From the NCBI GenBank assembly GCA_023014365.1, contig JAEBUN010000007.1, positions 124,001-188,000 of the forward strand: a stretch of 64,000 nt of DNA. The letters are read 5' to 3'. Origin of the DNA: Lepiota brunneoincarnata (taxonomy: Eukaryota; Basidiomycota; Agaricomycetes; Agaricales; Agaricaceae). The notes under the pieces were generated by a model. The model saw only the letters and a list, made by a program, of their open reading frames with translations, made no database searches and was not told the origin of the DNA. Of this stretch, positions 1 to 12,106 are shown piece by piece; the first letter of the stretch is position 1, and each line of letters opens with the position of its first letter. The translations under genes and the position numbers were made by a program.

Positions 1-2164
1 AAACCGCCTCTCGAGGTCAATAAACAACTTCGTGCGTTCAAACAGAGGGTATAAAGTAATCTCAGCTGTGGAAAAACCCCTTGCTCCGTCTGGGCCCCCA
101 TGATCTCGATCTTGGCCAGAAGTCGTGTGAGCCATAATTTCCGATGTGTTGTCAGCCTCAGTGAATTCCGGGCGATGCTAAGATAGAGCAGAGAAGACGA
201 TCAGTTGGATGGAGCAACTCTATGGAAACGTTACGATACCCAAAAAGAGTCGGAAATAACTCAACAATCTGCAGGAGGTCTAGGTGTGAAAGAGAGAATG
301 CTGAAGTCGGTTTGACGGCAAGGCGAGGCCATGCCAGCTGCCAGTGATGTGGCTGTGCAAATAGCACTGTTCTCTCGCGGTAGCAAGTAACGGATCGAGG
401 TTCGGCAGGCAGACCTAATGTCATGGTGCAGTAGAGCACAAGCTGGAAGCTACATGTGCTGGCCTAGTGAAACTGGCTGCAAGCTTCACGTTGAATTGTA
501 GCTAGGATACATGAGCTGGTTTTGGGAGATGTGCGAGAAAGCCGGGTGGGGTCCAGAACAGAACCCGGTAGGGCCTTGTTGTATGACATTTGGAAAGATG
601 TAGGAATTCTCATCAGAAGGACGAAAGGAAGTGAGGGTGTGGGCATCTCACAAAGGAGAGAGGGCATTAGGGAGTTCCCTTGGACACCAGGGTAATGAGG
701 TATCAGCAGAGCCGGGAGGCGGGTATATGTAGAGGCGTGCAATTATGGCCATAATTTTAGGAGTGGGCCAGAGAGCTATTGGAGCCATGTTGTTGACAGA
801 GCCGGCGCTGTTTTGCTGCAGGCCAAGTGGGTCGGTGGCACGAGGGGAAGCGCAAATGAGGGGAGAGGGATAAGCATGGCACCAGGCCCATGGCCGCAAA
901 ACGCATTTTACTATGGGGGCTACTCCGACAAGAGTGTGGTGAGAAGCTCCTCTATTGATGTCGGCAGGAGAAAGTGGAAGTACAGGTCATGGCTACCATC
1001 GCCCCCACTGGCAGATCATAACATCATGCGCTCGTTGAGTTTTCAATATCAACACTGCCCGCTAATATGTTGATGGAAACATCAGGCCCCCCTACATCCA
1101 CCTCATATCTCTCCCCGTGACGCTAACTGCCCTATTCATGGCCACTACGCATGTCCATGCTGCCCGCTCTGCTCATACTACTCAAAATGTATGCTCTTCG
1201 TTGGCCTTTTATGCTTCAAACATCTCATCTGCGACTTTGATCTCTTTCATCATCTCAACATCTTCGAGTGGCCGCGGTCCAACTTCCGTGATACGGTGCG
1301 AGGCTGCGAGCACCATATTACATTCATCCAGATCTTCTGAAATGACATGTGTACGTTCCCTATCCCAGCATTCCAATTATCATAATTTCGTAGTGTGACA
1401 TGGCACCAGTGTCTCGCTGGTCGACATTCTTGTCCAGGTGCGCCCTCCTCATTGAGGACCTGGTTCATGCCCTGACCCCATGTCTAGGATAATGCCCCAC
1501 TGATGATGCCCCGCTAATAACGCCCCAAACCCTTGCTAGGTTGCCTAAGTGACTCAATCAGCGAATCTTCGCTTCTCTCCCCACGTCACTACTGTTAAAT
1601 AAAGTGACAGATCACTTATTAGTTAGTAACGAATTATGATATATAAGTAATTAGTTGTTATGTACACCCATCCCTTGGGGATGTCAATTAGTGGACACCG
1701 AGTTTCATGCCTCGTGTCCATTTTGACAGGATGGGACCTTAGACTAGCCAAATCCTATTATGTGAAGGGGAGTTACATACGAAGAACCTTTACACTTGAC
1801 CAAATCAGTGGGCTTATCAAATCACACTATTATTAACAACGTGTGAATACATCAGTGATTGTTGATCAACTTGAGCTAGTGACTAGTGATCAGTGTGTCA
1901 CTGATACTATTGACTCTACTCAGTTCAACAACTATGACATCCACTCCTTCAGGATTGATTTCCTGTATCCCAACACAGTGGAGAAGTGGTCCATGATAGT
2001 TTGCAGATTGTAGGTGTTTTGCTTATCGTTTGCTGGTGGCATACTTTCAGATCATTCACTGATTAACCACCCTCTTACTGACCTATGCCACATTATGATG
2101 AATCCCATTTCAAATAAAAGCTATAGAACGTGCCTCATGCTCCTCACACTGCTGGCATACAACT
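1..2164. other. No gene recognised
   Basis: Short open frames exist on both strands, but none resembles a protein family I know and none has convincing splice sites linking it to another. Low-complexity T/C-rich stretches alternate with ordinary sequence. The stretch could be decayed repeat or intergenic DNA; I cannot tell which. Confidence 0.4.
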
Positions 2165-2535
2165 ATATCTGAGCATGAGATATCCTTTATTTATATGCCA
2201 AAATATCAACGGGGATATCATAGCTGTAGATATAATAAATATTTAATTGTTATCCCACCTTGAGATATTTGTTAGATATTTATTATTTTCATTCAATATC
2301 ACAAACGGAATATTTAGAATATCAGTATCATATGTCACAATTGAATATTCATTAAATAGATGTCATATGTTGCTATTATGTCAGTGTAAACTAAAAAAAT
2401 ATTGCATGCAGAGATATGATGCTGACAATAAGCAGAGTATGTCATATAGAGATATGGATGACATACCTTGGTTATTGTCAATGACAATATTAAGATACAT
2501 ACTTAGGATATTGCGGTATTTGATATCCATTGTGC
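2165..2535. other. AT-rich tract with many GATAT/ATATC words
   Basis: This 370-bp stretch is much more AT-rich than its surroundings and repeats the words GATAT and ATATC many times on both strands. A long open frame crosses it, but the composition gives a low-complexity translation, so I do not call a gene. It could be the core of an old MITE or simply relaxed intergenic DNA. Confidence 0.35.
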
Positions 2536-2685
2536 ACTGCATGCCCCCTCGGCAAGCAATGTGTGGGCACTCAGTGAACTCTAGGGGCATGCTCAGTGAG
2601 CTCTAAGAGGGCGCCCAGTGCACGTTCCTCTACTGGATTACTGCTGCCGCTGCCGTCATCAGGGAGTCCTTCGCATTTTCTGACT

Positions 2686-3608
2686 TCAACATCTCAGTAA
2701 GATGACCGGAGAGGGGTGGACTCCACTTGTAGGAGAAAGCAAGCAAAGCAGTAAACATGAATATTCACAGAAGATGGTTAGAATACAGTGGATTAATATA
2801 CTGGATCTTTTACTACTGTCAAGATGGAAAAAGTTGTGAGGCAATATGTTAAACAAAGAGTGCAGGTGGCAACCCAAACTGTAATTTACAAAAATCACTG
2901 CAGCAAAGCCTACAACTAAGCCACTGTCTGGGTTGATGTTGAATCTAGAGCTGGCAGTCAGAGTTTTCCTTTGGTCTTCTGATATAGTTCTATGGACAAA
3001 TTTGTGGCTAAGTCTTGTTGACTCTAAGTTGACCAAGGGGGCCTGGAATCTGTCTGCAAAGATATCAGACTTGGACCAATGACGGTGGACGTTGAAGCCA
3101 ACTCACCTGCAGAGTTAGACACAAACCCCGTGTATATTTCACGAAGGCCTCTCTTATGGATAGATCTAGTTACAAGACCACTCGCATAGTCTTTCTGCAA
3201 CACAAGATGGATGCATGTTGCCTCAAGAGCAGTTAAAAATATGTCCGCAACGAACCTGTGAGTTCCCCCTTCAGCTGTGTCCCACAGAGTGCTTAAACAG
3301 CAGACCAAAAACCCACTTCGTGAGGGCAGCTGCACCTAGATAGATCACAGTGTGGTTCCTAATAACGGCTTCTTGGTCTCCTGCCAAAAGTGTAAATACC
3401 TGCTTCTAATGCTCATACCCAGTGAATTTTACACCTCCTTGAACAAGATACCAGACAGTTGTGAGGCCAAATCTGGTCAAGGGTGCTCAGGGCAGATTGT
3501 GAGAGCGCACTGCAGCAACGATAGTCTCAAACATACTGAACAGTCGACTTGGCATTGCTGAGAAAGAACATGTCAGGACTTGTTGCAGACATGGTCAAGC
3601 ACAGAAGA
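2686..3608 (-). other. Decayed coding-like stretch, unidentified
   Basis: Two minus-strand open frames (about 116 and 103 codons) run end to end in different frames, and several stops follow. This looks like a decayed gene, but I do not recognise the product. The solo LTR at 3,609 separates it from the NCA2-like fragment, so it could be a downstream part of that gene. I could not match it to NCA2 by eye. Confidence 0.25.
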
Positions 3609-3992
3609 TGTTATCAGAAATCCTATCAGAAGGACAGATATTTTTAGCTATATTTCCCATGTCACTATGAAACTATCAGTAGTGTACATCAGAAGGACAA
3701 TTCTTACCACATGCCTTGTGTTTCTTATCTCTGACTCATAGTTACCTTGGTCCAAACCATTATAGTAGGAGTACAGCCACACTCAGAAGTATATAAGGAT
3801 ACAGTACCATACCTTGTATCCTTATCTTAGTGTTATAAAGTTCTTGCCTCCTATACCTCTTTGCCATAACCGGCTGGACTTATAGTGCTCCGTCGTCTCC
3901 AAGTCACGCTCAGTAGGACAGGACCAAGTCTGTATAGACATCCTGTGTCGAACCCCATGCTACTCAAGAGTGAACCTCTAACCTGGGTAACA
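3609..3992 (+). mobile_element. Solo LTR, 384-bp family, copy 1
   Basis: The element starts TGTTATCAGAA and ends GGGTAACA. It is flanked by a perfect 5-bp target-site duplication, GAAGA (3,604-3,608 and 3,993-3,997). An inverted, closely similar copy of the same length lies at 13,028-13,411. A TATATAA core-promoter motif at about 3,790 gives plus as the likely transcription direction. There is no internal coding region, so this is a solo LTR left by LTR-LTR recombination. It sits inside the NCA2-like fragment. Confidence 0.88.
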
Positions 3993-4417
3993 GAAGACAT
4001 ACTCTGCAAAAGATACCAGACAGCATTCATCTTCAAACGCTCAACATCAGCCCACCACTCAGCCTCAGCTTCAGCCTCCGTTGCCTGTGCCAAGTAGATG
4101 TCTATTATCTCTGCATATAGGCCAATGGCTACTCAACCAGTGACTGCATTCCTTGATGCATTCTCCTCTGCATCAGCCATGGAAAACCCCTTGCCCTCTG
4201 ATTCAAGTTCAGCAAGGGAGGAAACTGTGTGTTTGGTCTGTGTGCGAGTGAGCGGCTGAGGGAGGGGGAATAAGGCAAGGAGAGCATGGAGAGCATGCTT
4301 GGAACCAGCAGTTGTGTCGGTATGATCTTCTGGCTGAATGTCTAACACAGAGAAGGCGAGAGAAGGTGAGGATGCCATGAGGTGGTGAGTAAAATGATCA
4401 ATGAACTGCGAGGGCAT
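3993..4417 (-). pseudogene. NCA2-like N-terminal fragment, interrupted by solo LTR
   Basis: Reading leftwards from an ATG near 4,417, the translation begins MPSQFIDHF. After about 95 codons there is one in-frame stop, then a conserved-looking stretch containing EAEAEWWADVERLKMNA and YLLQS. I associate this pattern with the N-terminal part of the mitochondrial outer-membrane protein NCA2 (nuclear control of ATPase) in basidiomycetes. That is from memory of the family and not certain. The 384-bp solo LTR cuts the frame right after the WYLLQSMSS stretch. It lies only about 30 bp downstream of the HIS1 stop on the same strand, so the two may be old neighbours. Confidence 0.42.
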
Positions 4418-4449
4418 TGTCGGGAAGAGGAAAATGTATTCACTACATA

Positions 4450-5040
4450 TCACACCCTGCAGTTATCAAGGTTGAAAATCAGAATATCCTCTGCCCCAAT
4501 CTTCACCAACTCATCCATGATACTGGCCACCTTCTTCTTCTCAACCATAGCACTAACAGCCATCCAAATTTCCTCTTCCAGCTGACTTCTCGTTGGTGCA
4601 CACCGTCCTGGTGTTACCTTGGTCGCAGCAGTCAGGTTGTCTCAATGAATGTTGTACTGGGACACAACATATTTGTTGGCAACAATAACTCTGGCCATGC
4701 ACTTAGTGATGACATTTATGAGCTCAGCATGGTGAAGATGCTTTAGCAAGTTGGACCTGATTAGAGCCCCTTCTGTATTGAGGACTGTATCTATGGCAGT
4801 CAAGCCTGCCTCACACATCGTTTCCTGGATTCTAAAATTGTGGTATACATTTGGCTGGATCAATATGTCAGGTTCGACACTTACCTACAAGGTCAACTTT
4901 TTATGGTAGGACAAGCTCATCAGGGGTCAGGCTATTGATCAAAGTGCTCTCGACCTACCTACACCATCCGCCAATCCAAGGGCACAAGCAGCCTCCACGT
5001 TACCCCCAACATACTCAATCTTTGTCCAATTTTCTCCCAA
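4450..5040 (-). pseudogene. HIS1: ATP phosphoribosyltransferase (HIS1) C-terminal fragment
   Basis: HIS1 catalyses the first step of histidine biosynthesis (ATP plus PRPP). The upstream exon (about 4,970-5,040) encodes TKIEYVGGNVEAACALGLAD, the conserved substrate-binding stretch. After an apparent intron the next exon carries IQETMCEAGLTAIDTVL, then TKVTPGRCAPT and the regulatory-domain signature MAVSAMVEKKKVASIMDEL, ending NLDNCRV and a stop at 4,450-4,452. The N-terminal catalytic part is absent upstream. One in-frame TGA at about 4,648 sits where the family has Arg, consistent with CGA to TGA. It is therefore a truncated, decaying copy, and the functional gene must be elsewhere. Confidence 0.8.
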
Positions 5041-5254
5041 TGTCCATGTTCCCTTCAGATGCTGAAAAACACAGTCACTAGAATGGCAGCCTTCATAGTC
5101 ATCAGGAAATGGTAGATTATGAAGTTGTATTTGCTGTGCTGCTGTATTAAGTGCTAATACCTACCTGTGACTGCTGGTGAGTGCCTCTGTGTGTGATGAG
5201 TGCTGCGTCACTGTTGTGCTCACCTTCACTGCCGCCCCCTCACCATCAAACATT

Positions 5255-5422
5255 ATGACCATGCCACCCTTGTATTCATATCTCTACTCACGCTTGCATG
5301 AAAACCCATCCCCAGAAGAGAGAAAAGAGGCTAAGACTGCCTTGGAGGTCGCTGAAGGGGCCTATGAGCAAGATATATCTGGGATATTTGCAGGTCAGGA
5401 TCCAGAATGGGTTCTAATGTGA
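5255..5422 (+). CDS. Unidentified exon-like ORF
   Basis: The frame begins MTMPPLYSYLYSRL and continues with a charged helical stretch containing SPEERKEAK and AYEQDI. It ends exactly at a good 5' splice site (GTGAGT at about 5,416), which suggests a real first exon. It is divergent from the HIS1 fragment. I do not recognise the product and find no convincing next exon, so it may be a gene fragment. Confidence 0.25.
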   Translation: MTMPPLYSYLYSRLHENPSPEERKEAKTALEVAEGAYEQDISGIFAGQDPEWVLM

Positions 5423-6279
5423 GTACCAACCAAACAGATGCGATTGGTGGCTAAGCAAGAAGGTGAAGGGGAAGGAAACATGGCTCAGAAAGCGAGGGAA
5501 GGGACCATTGGACAGTCTGAGGGTTCTATGGCATCCATGCCATCGTGACATTCCACATCTATGGGGGCACTGTCCCAGCAAAGATTTTTAAGAATGGTGG
5601 AATCTGGTCACCCGGAGGGAGGTATCTTGATAGAGCCCAATGTCAACCTTGGTGATATGTAGATTAGGTGTGTATGAACTTGAAAAAAATATCCTTGCCG
5701 TATTGCATATGCCACCCGATGGTAGCCTACACGGGTATGTAAATGTCCAGACTTTCAAATTATCTGAAGCTCATTCCTGGTGGCATAGGTGGAGCTGACA
5801 CAGTAAAGTCCTCCTAATTTCAGCAGCCTGTATTTTTTGCTGATTTGGGTATTTCGGCAGATTCTTTCTGACTGATAATGCTCTGAATGATACTAGCTGG
5901 GATCAAGTCAAAAATGTAAATGAAGAACTGACAGTGCATTTTATATCTGCAAATTCCCTTTTTGCCTGACTGGAGTGATGGGTTCCTTGGAGACATCCTC
6001 TTCATTGCTGCCAGAACCAAGGAACGTCTTCAAATCCTTTTTGATCCTTTGTAGGGGGGGGGGGCAGGCAGTAAGAATGCTTTGGTGCCATTCTGTCAGA
6101 ATGAATCTTCAACCCAGAGAGGTGCTTGATTCAGTCTCTTCATTCAAGGCATCAACAATGGTGTTCACATTCCGCATGATGTTAAAGAAAACAAATGACA
6201 TGCCAAGGCACATGTTCCTTGGCCCATGATTTTTGCGCATAAGCCATTTGGAAGTCTAGCCACACGAGTTAGTAACAAT
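5423..6279. other. No gene recognised; includes G11 run
   Basis: Short frames on both strands show no recognisable family. An uninterrupted run of 11 G residues lies at 6,054-6,064. Confidence 0.35.
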
Positions 6280-9200
6280 GCAGGAGTTGAAGGAAACCTA
6301 TAGGCATCACTTGTCACCCTGGATGCTTCACTTGCACTCGAGCCAGTTTCTTGTGCTTTTTCATAGCTTGCTTGGCAGCCTTGATCTCCGCATCCATCTG
6401 GTTACTAACCTCCAAGGCTCACGCCTTGGCTGGCCCTCTCTTCCTTTGCTGCCTAGGCATCTCCCCCAATGGGGGGTGCAGTGCAGCTGCGAGGGGATCA
6501 TAGGATACTGATGAGTGTGGAACATAGGTGAGCATTGAATATGTCCGTCTTTGCCTTCCCTCAATGGACTTGACGCAAGATCCAACACAGCCCTGATGTG
6601 GTTTGAGCACCAGGAAGCAAATAGCAAGTTGGGATTCTCCCGCAAATTAACATATTAGAATATAAGTATAGGCGCTCCCAAACAGTGGAGGTGATAACGC
6701 TCAGCAGCATCACCACGGGTACGGCACTATGCAGTACCTTTCCTACTGGCGTGAAAATGGGAGAACCCGTGGACAGTTTGGTCGCAAAGGCCACACTCTG
6801 TGCTACAGTAGGTGCCTTGATACTGGGTGGGTTGAGATGAGGGAGACAGTGCTTGAGGAAAGTCTTGGCAACCCAGGTGGTGAGGCCGAAGAAGGAGCAT
6901 GGTTGGATCACCCCGGAACCACACAGCCACTCAACAGTACCAGGTCCAGTAAAAGAAGAAAAAAATGGAGCACGGGCTTTTGGAGAGGACACTGGCTATT
7001 ATGGGGTATGTGCACAAAATCAAAGACTGACGAACAGTGGTGATCACCCCACATCCATCCTTGGCCCAGAATTGGCATTTGGCACATTTCTTCACCTGGT
7101 GCTCCACTTGCAATACAGCGACTGCCTAGCGGCAATCGAGAACAGGCCAGCCTGGAACACAGGAACAGTATCCAGCAGGATACTATCGAAATGGTGTTCT
7201 ATATGGTGATTTAGTTAATCATGCAAACTAGAAGTTGCTGAATGTGTACGAACCAGTACTGAATGCATTGACTAGCCCTGCGCAGAACATTTTGCTGTCT
7301 CCTTGAATATGATCAATTTTGCTCAGCCTGGCTTGCATTGCATGCCACAATTCCTGTGCTCCCTTCCAAAGAAAAACAGGATGGCAAAATCCCCCAGAAA
7401 AGTATTAGAACCTGACAAAATTCTTCAAGGACCGCAGGCAGGGGGTTCACTCAATGATGAAAGCACCTATGACATCTGGCAAAAATGCAAGGTGGAGCCT
7501 CCGAGCTGAGAACATGTATTGTCACTGCTATTGGGAACCAGGCTGAATTGAGACTGGAATCATGAACCCACTACACAAAATTTGGTCAGGGGGAGAGGCG
7601 GTGCTGTGACTTTGCCCGGGAGATACAAGGGCATGACACTCCATCCTGTGCGGTGACTTGACAACGTTGAGGACGAAAGTATATGAATATATGCTAAGGT
7701 CCGTACTCCCTCAGCCAGCATCAGACTTCAGATGTTGAGATGAGGGTCCAAGGGCATCGGCACGGTAGGATAAACACTCCAATCAAGGTCTACAAGAGTG
7801 CTATCCAGGATTCTGTGGCTTTCAATATGCAGAGATCTCAAACTGGGCACTGGCATAGCTGCTGGTACAGTAACAGGGAGGCATGGAAGGCAGCGTGTTT
7901 CTGGGAACCCAAAAAACACAAGCAGTCCCACCCCTCTCCGAAATTCACATTCATTAGGGATAGGAAAGAAAACAAGATGGGCTGAGTGAGAACAAACGAC
8001 TCTCTGGAGTACCAAAAGAGTCGCAAGCAGGAGAGTGTGAGCTAGCTGCTGAGAGATCGCTGATGGTATTGGGCATGTGAACATGAGAGAGTTGTAAAAC
8101 TTATTCACAGTGGGTTCGTTGCGCACCCTGCCCCTGCAATGCCTGTGTTATGGATATCTTCAGACACAGACTCCGGTTAAAATGTGTTTTGGTTTTCCAG
8201 ACACATCCCTCTAGGTTCAAATGCATTTCCTCATTTCCTTAAAGTGTCTTTTCATTGAATCCAAAACTTCCTCATCGCACTCCTGATTCTCAATAGATGC
8301 CATTCAATTCCATTCCTCCTCTCCTTTGTCATCATACTCCCAACTTCTGGAACTGAGGGTTATCTTATACCACGCAGCATGCTCTAGCGCATCTGCTCAG
8401 GAGTCCTTAGTCCAATCCATTGGGCATAGCCCAATTGCATGGTTACTGAGGTGGCTACAAGTTCATTCGTTGTTGTGGGTGATTGTGTAACAACTTTCAC
8501 CTACAATAATTGAAAGTTACTTCTCAGGAGTCTGACCTCTGCTTGTGAGATACCCGCTGCCTCGCATGGAAGCAAGGCCATTGATGGTGCCGCCACAACT
8601 CCCAAGCCCTGTAATGGGTAGTACTGGATGCCATTTGGTCAGTTTAAACCTTCTAAGATTTATTGCCAAGATCTCATCAATTTCTTGATTGTAGAGTCTC
8701 CCAACTGCCTCACCAACTTACAAACACCTTCCCATCATTACCAAGGGCATCCGCCTCACCAGACCACCTCTAGCACCCTAAATCATCAAGCTACTTGCTG
8801 GACTCAAAGGGCAAGATGCAAGGCAGAACCCCAGCTGCGCCAAATGGGGATGTATACCTGGACTCCCCATCGCTTCTAATTCTCCACTTAAGTGATGACA
8901 ATATGTCTGACATCTTATACCCAAACTGCCCTACCCACTAGGGCATCCCAGCTCTGGCAGCTTTAGCTTTGGAACGACACTTCTCAATGATGGCTGGATG
9001 AAGAGATAGAAGATTCCAGGCTTGTTTGTTATGAAGAAATATGAGGGACGCTGGCCCCTCAATCCTACGCTCACAGAAAGACAAGCGGACACCCCACATG
9101 CTAGTAATACAATAGCATATCTCTATACAGCAACTTGCAAGAATCTGGTAGTGGTCAAAATTGGACTTCTTGATGGGCACAATGTCGAGTAACATACCTC

Positions 9201-9915
9201 AGATTGAACAATGGCATTCATGCCATGGCCTAATCAAAGAGAGGGAGGTGATGCAAGGGAGGAAACACGCCTGCATGCATAGCATTGTGCACATTCCCTC
9301 ACTGCTGTCCCACCAGCTCCTGACATGTCTTGACTCTGAAGTGTTGTCACTGCCAGTGGCACAATGCCCCCTCCCCCTCTAGTGTCATTTGCTTTCATAA
9401 TTTTCATAGATACCATTGACTCTTCGTCGCAACATATTCTATTTTCCATAGTTAATTGTCTCAGTCTCATAGTATAAATCTCAGGTGTTTGAGCACCTCG
9501 CTAGCTAGCAGACCCCCTTCCTCTTTTTTCTTTCATCCATCTATTGTTCTTTCTCCCCCACTGTCTTCACTCATACTCCCATAATATTACCCTTTTGTCT
9601 CTCTCCCCTCTTGACAAACTTGAGCCCGAGTAGCTGTATTGCCAATTACACTCACTTTTATTATTTTTGTTGTCAACATTGCTGGCCATTCTTTAACTGG
9701 AGCCTGCTGTGAGGAACCCTGTCTTCTCACAATAACCTCACAAGTTCCCATCCACTGAAGAGAAGTTTGGGAAATGTGCTATGCTGTCCCCGGAAGTCTC
9801 ATTTAGCAGCCTAGGTACCTAGGTATCTAAATATCTGATTAAGCTGCTGCAATGTTTTGACACTTGAAAAGGCTCTGGACCCAGAGATGGAGTTGTGCTG
9901 ACCAAGACAAAAGAG
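6280..9915. repeat. Dispersed WD40-linked repeat family, left copy, part 1
   Basis: By eye this stretch is collinear with several other places in the window. 6,290-6,500 and 6,640-6,900 match 58,840-59,000 and 58,340-58,520 in inverse orientation. 7,085-9,010 matches the inverted-repeat arm 35,021-37,960 in the same orientation. 8,930-9,910 matches 62,650-63,452 in inverse orientation. Similarity is moderate and all frames are broken, so this is an old copy. On the minus strand some exons keep protein-level similarity to the arm copies, for example the IESHRILD stretch near 7,790 and the EEWNW/CDEEVLD stretch near 8,300. The family is therefore made of genes rather than being simple filler. 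Confidence 0.6.
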
Positions 9916-12106
9916 ACTAAATATATTTTTTTGGATTAGCTTTTGGGAAGGGTGGTAGATCTACTAGCATCCTTGTCTGTGTGCCTCCATGGGGGTCCTT
10001 GGCAGTAATTCTATCCTATCTATCTAGGCTTTGAATACGAGCCTCCACTTCCCCTTCGCTCTTCTCCATTCACCAAATGGTGTGCGGAACGCCCATAACC
10101 TGTAGAGTACTCTAGAGAGTTCTTGAATAAATTTCCCCTCAGCTTCAGTTGACGACCGGTAGTCCCAGCAGTCAAGCTCCAAATACTCTAAACCCTGGCA
10201 CCCTCCTAACAGATGTTGCAAATAGTCCTATGAGGGAGCTGGTGAGCAAAAGCTGAGCACCAAGGCAAAGTCCGATACACAACTCACATATACCCCAGGT
10301 TCAAGTGCTTGCATGCCAAGAATGAGTTTCGATGTGCTATCAACCCAAGGCCCAAACAGTCAACAGGTGCACGTGAATTCCTCCAGGTCATTGCAACAAT
10401 GATTCAACACCCAGTATGGCAGATTGATCCTGAGTTTTGCATCCTTCGCATGCTCAGGTTTGATGGGGATCAGCGCCTGTGTGACGAAAGAAATGCTGGT
10501 GCAGAAATCCCACAGCCAATAATCACTGTCGAACATGGGTACAGAGATCTGCAGCAGTTCAAGATCCAATCTCTCCTCTGATATCCAGTGGGCATTCAGT
10601 ATCATGCAGAGTTCTTTGAGTAGGGGTGGTATTATGTTGCTTCCACTGAGAGTCAGCATGGCTCTTTTTTTCAGTGATGGACCACAATTCCTCATGGCAA
10701 TGGATGAGATATGAGGGTGATGGGTAAACAAGGAATTTGGGATGTGAATGTGGTGGTTGGCGGTCAGGTAGAGGCTTTTCAGTCTCGGTAAGCAAACCTG
10801 GTCCCAGTTGAACAATGCTTTGTCATCCTTGCTATCATAGACCAAATTCAATGCCTCCACCAAGGAATTTTTCAATAACGGAAACAACATGCAGTGCAGC
10901 GTGCCCCATATTCTGGCCCCAATGGTCACAGAACAAATCTGGGGATGAACGATAGTGGTAAGTGGCATATTTGTTACTGTCGAGGAGACAGGCAGTCTAG
11001 TAAGTCGTTCACCATTCCTGCAGGCAGTCTTTAGTTCAATCAATCTTGTGTTTGTGGCAACAGCAAGAAGGCCAGAGAAGCTTGGGATTGTCCTTGGATC
11101 CCCCAACAACTTGTTCTCGTCATCATGGACCTTGACAGAGATAGTGAAAACCTTTGGGGCATTATGAATAATTGCATAGATATCCTGAGAGAATTGGAGC
11201 AGGTTGAAGAGGTCGCAGTTAAAGCTGGAGAGTCTAGTTGGTGGATAAATTTGTGAGAGGAAGGTGATATCCGATTTCGAAACATCCCCAAGAAGCTTGA
11301 TGGAGTTATAGGTCCCTTCCCGCAAGGTACCCCTCTTGACAATGCAAGGTTGATATGCGCAGATGATGTTATCAGTCACCCCTTTATCATGGGCAAACAC
11401 CAGTGCCAGTGCAATGAGTCCTGGATCATCAATATAATCAAATATCTCCAACTGAACCTTGGGAGGACATGACCCCAAATCCGGCCCTGAGGTATGCTGC
11501 AGTTTCGTTGTCAGCAAAGAACCATTGCTAACTCAGACCTATCACTTACAAGCCTTTGTTTCTTTTGAGTCTCTGGCCTGCCTGACTCCTTACTTTCTTC
11601 TCTTTTTTGCTTTCTGGGTGTTTCAGACACTGCGAAGATGCAATTCATAACCTCCAGGGCCTAGAGTCATTAAGTAATTAGAATGAAGTTGTTAAATGAT
11701 GCATACCTCCATTGCTATACCCATAGCAGTGGTGGCTAAAGAGAACAAATAGTTTTCGATGTGCAATGGATTGAGAAGTGAACGATACATGTCAAGTTGG
11801 TGCAGTTTGAAGAGATAAGAGTCCCTTTCTTGCCCTTGATATAGTCCCTGCCTTGTCTGAAATTTCAACACTCATCCTATTGTGTTCAGGATGTTGCTAT
11901 TGGAGCACAACATTGTTATTTTCCACCATGTTTATTACCCTCAACTTTTGTTGCAATCCCAAACAGACATTAAATGTCATCTATGGATCTTTTGTGCTGG
12001 AAAATCATCATTTAATTTACTTCCTTGAGCAGTCAGGCTCTACCTAGGGAGTGGATGGCGGGTACACAACGAAATGGAAAGGTACACTAGCTGATGACTA
12101 TTGCGA
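9916..12106. other. 2.2-kb segment inserted in the repeat copy, carrying an F-box-like gene
   Basis: The paralogous stretch near 62,570-62,620 reads continuously from the 9,900 side to the 12,110 side. So 9,916-12,106 is extra here, or was lost there. I see no terminal inverted repeats and no clear target duplication at the joints. Outside the F-box-like gene, 11,520-12,106 holds no recognisable coding sequence. Confidence 0.5.
10024..11517 (-). CDS. F-box/LRR-like protein, two exons
   Basis: A 385-codon open frame (11,517 to 10,360) starts MLTTKLQHTSG and soon reads CPPKVQLEIFDYI, an F-box-like first helix. Leucine-rich segments of the kind seen in Agaricomycete F-box proteins follow (for example CLPRLKSLYLTANHHIHIP). 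A second exon probably follows after an intron of about 150 nt ending CTCATAG at 10,234. It adds QHLLGGCQGLEYLELDCWDY and ends at 10,024, giving roughly 440 residues in total. Such proteins recruit targets to SCF ubiquitin ligases. The F-box itself is weak, so the substrate and even ligase function are inference. It is one of the few long intact frames in the left third of the window. Confidence 0.6.

Noticed and set aside
2247..2606. 119-codon plus-strand frame in the AT-rich tract
   Set aside because: Low-complexity translation and an equally long opposite frame; typical of AT-rich DNA.
3885..4097. Open frame MLRRLQVTLSRTG..., with a near-identical frame on the other strand at 12,896-13,135
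   Set aside because: Both lie inside the two copies of the 384-bp solo LTR, so the shared protein reflects the LTR DNA, not a gene.
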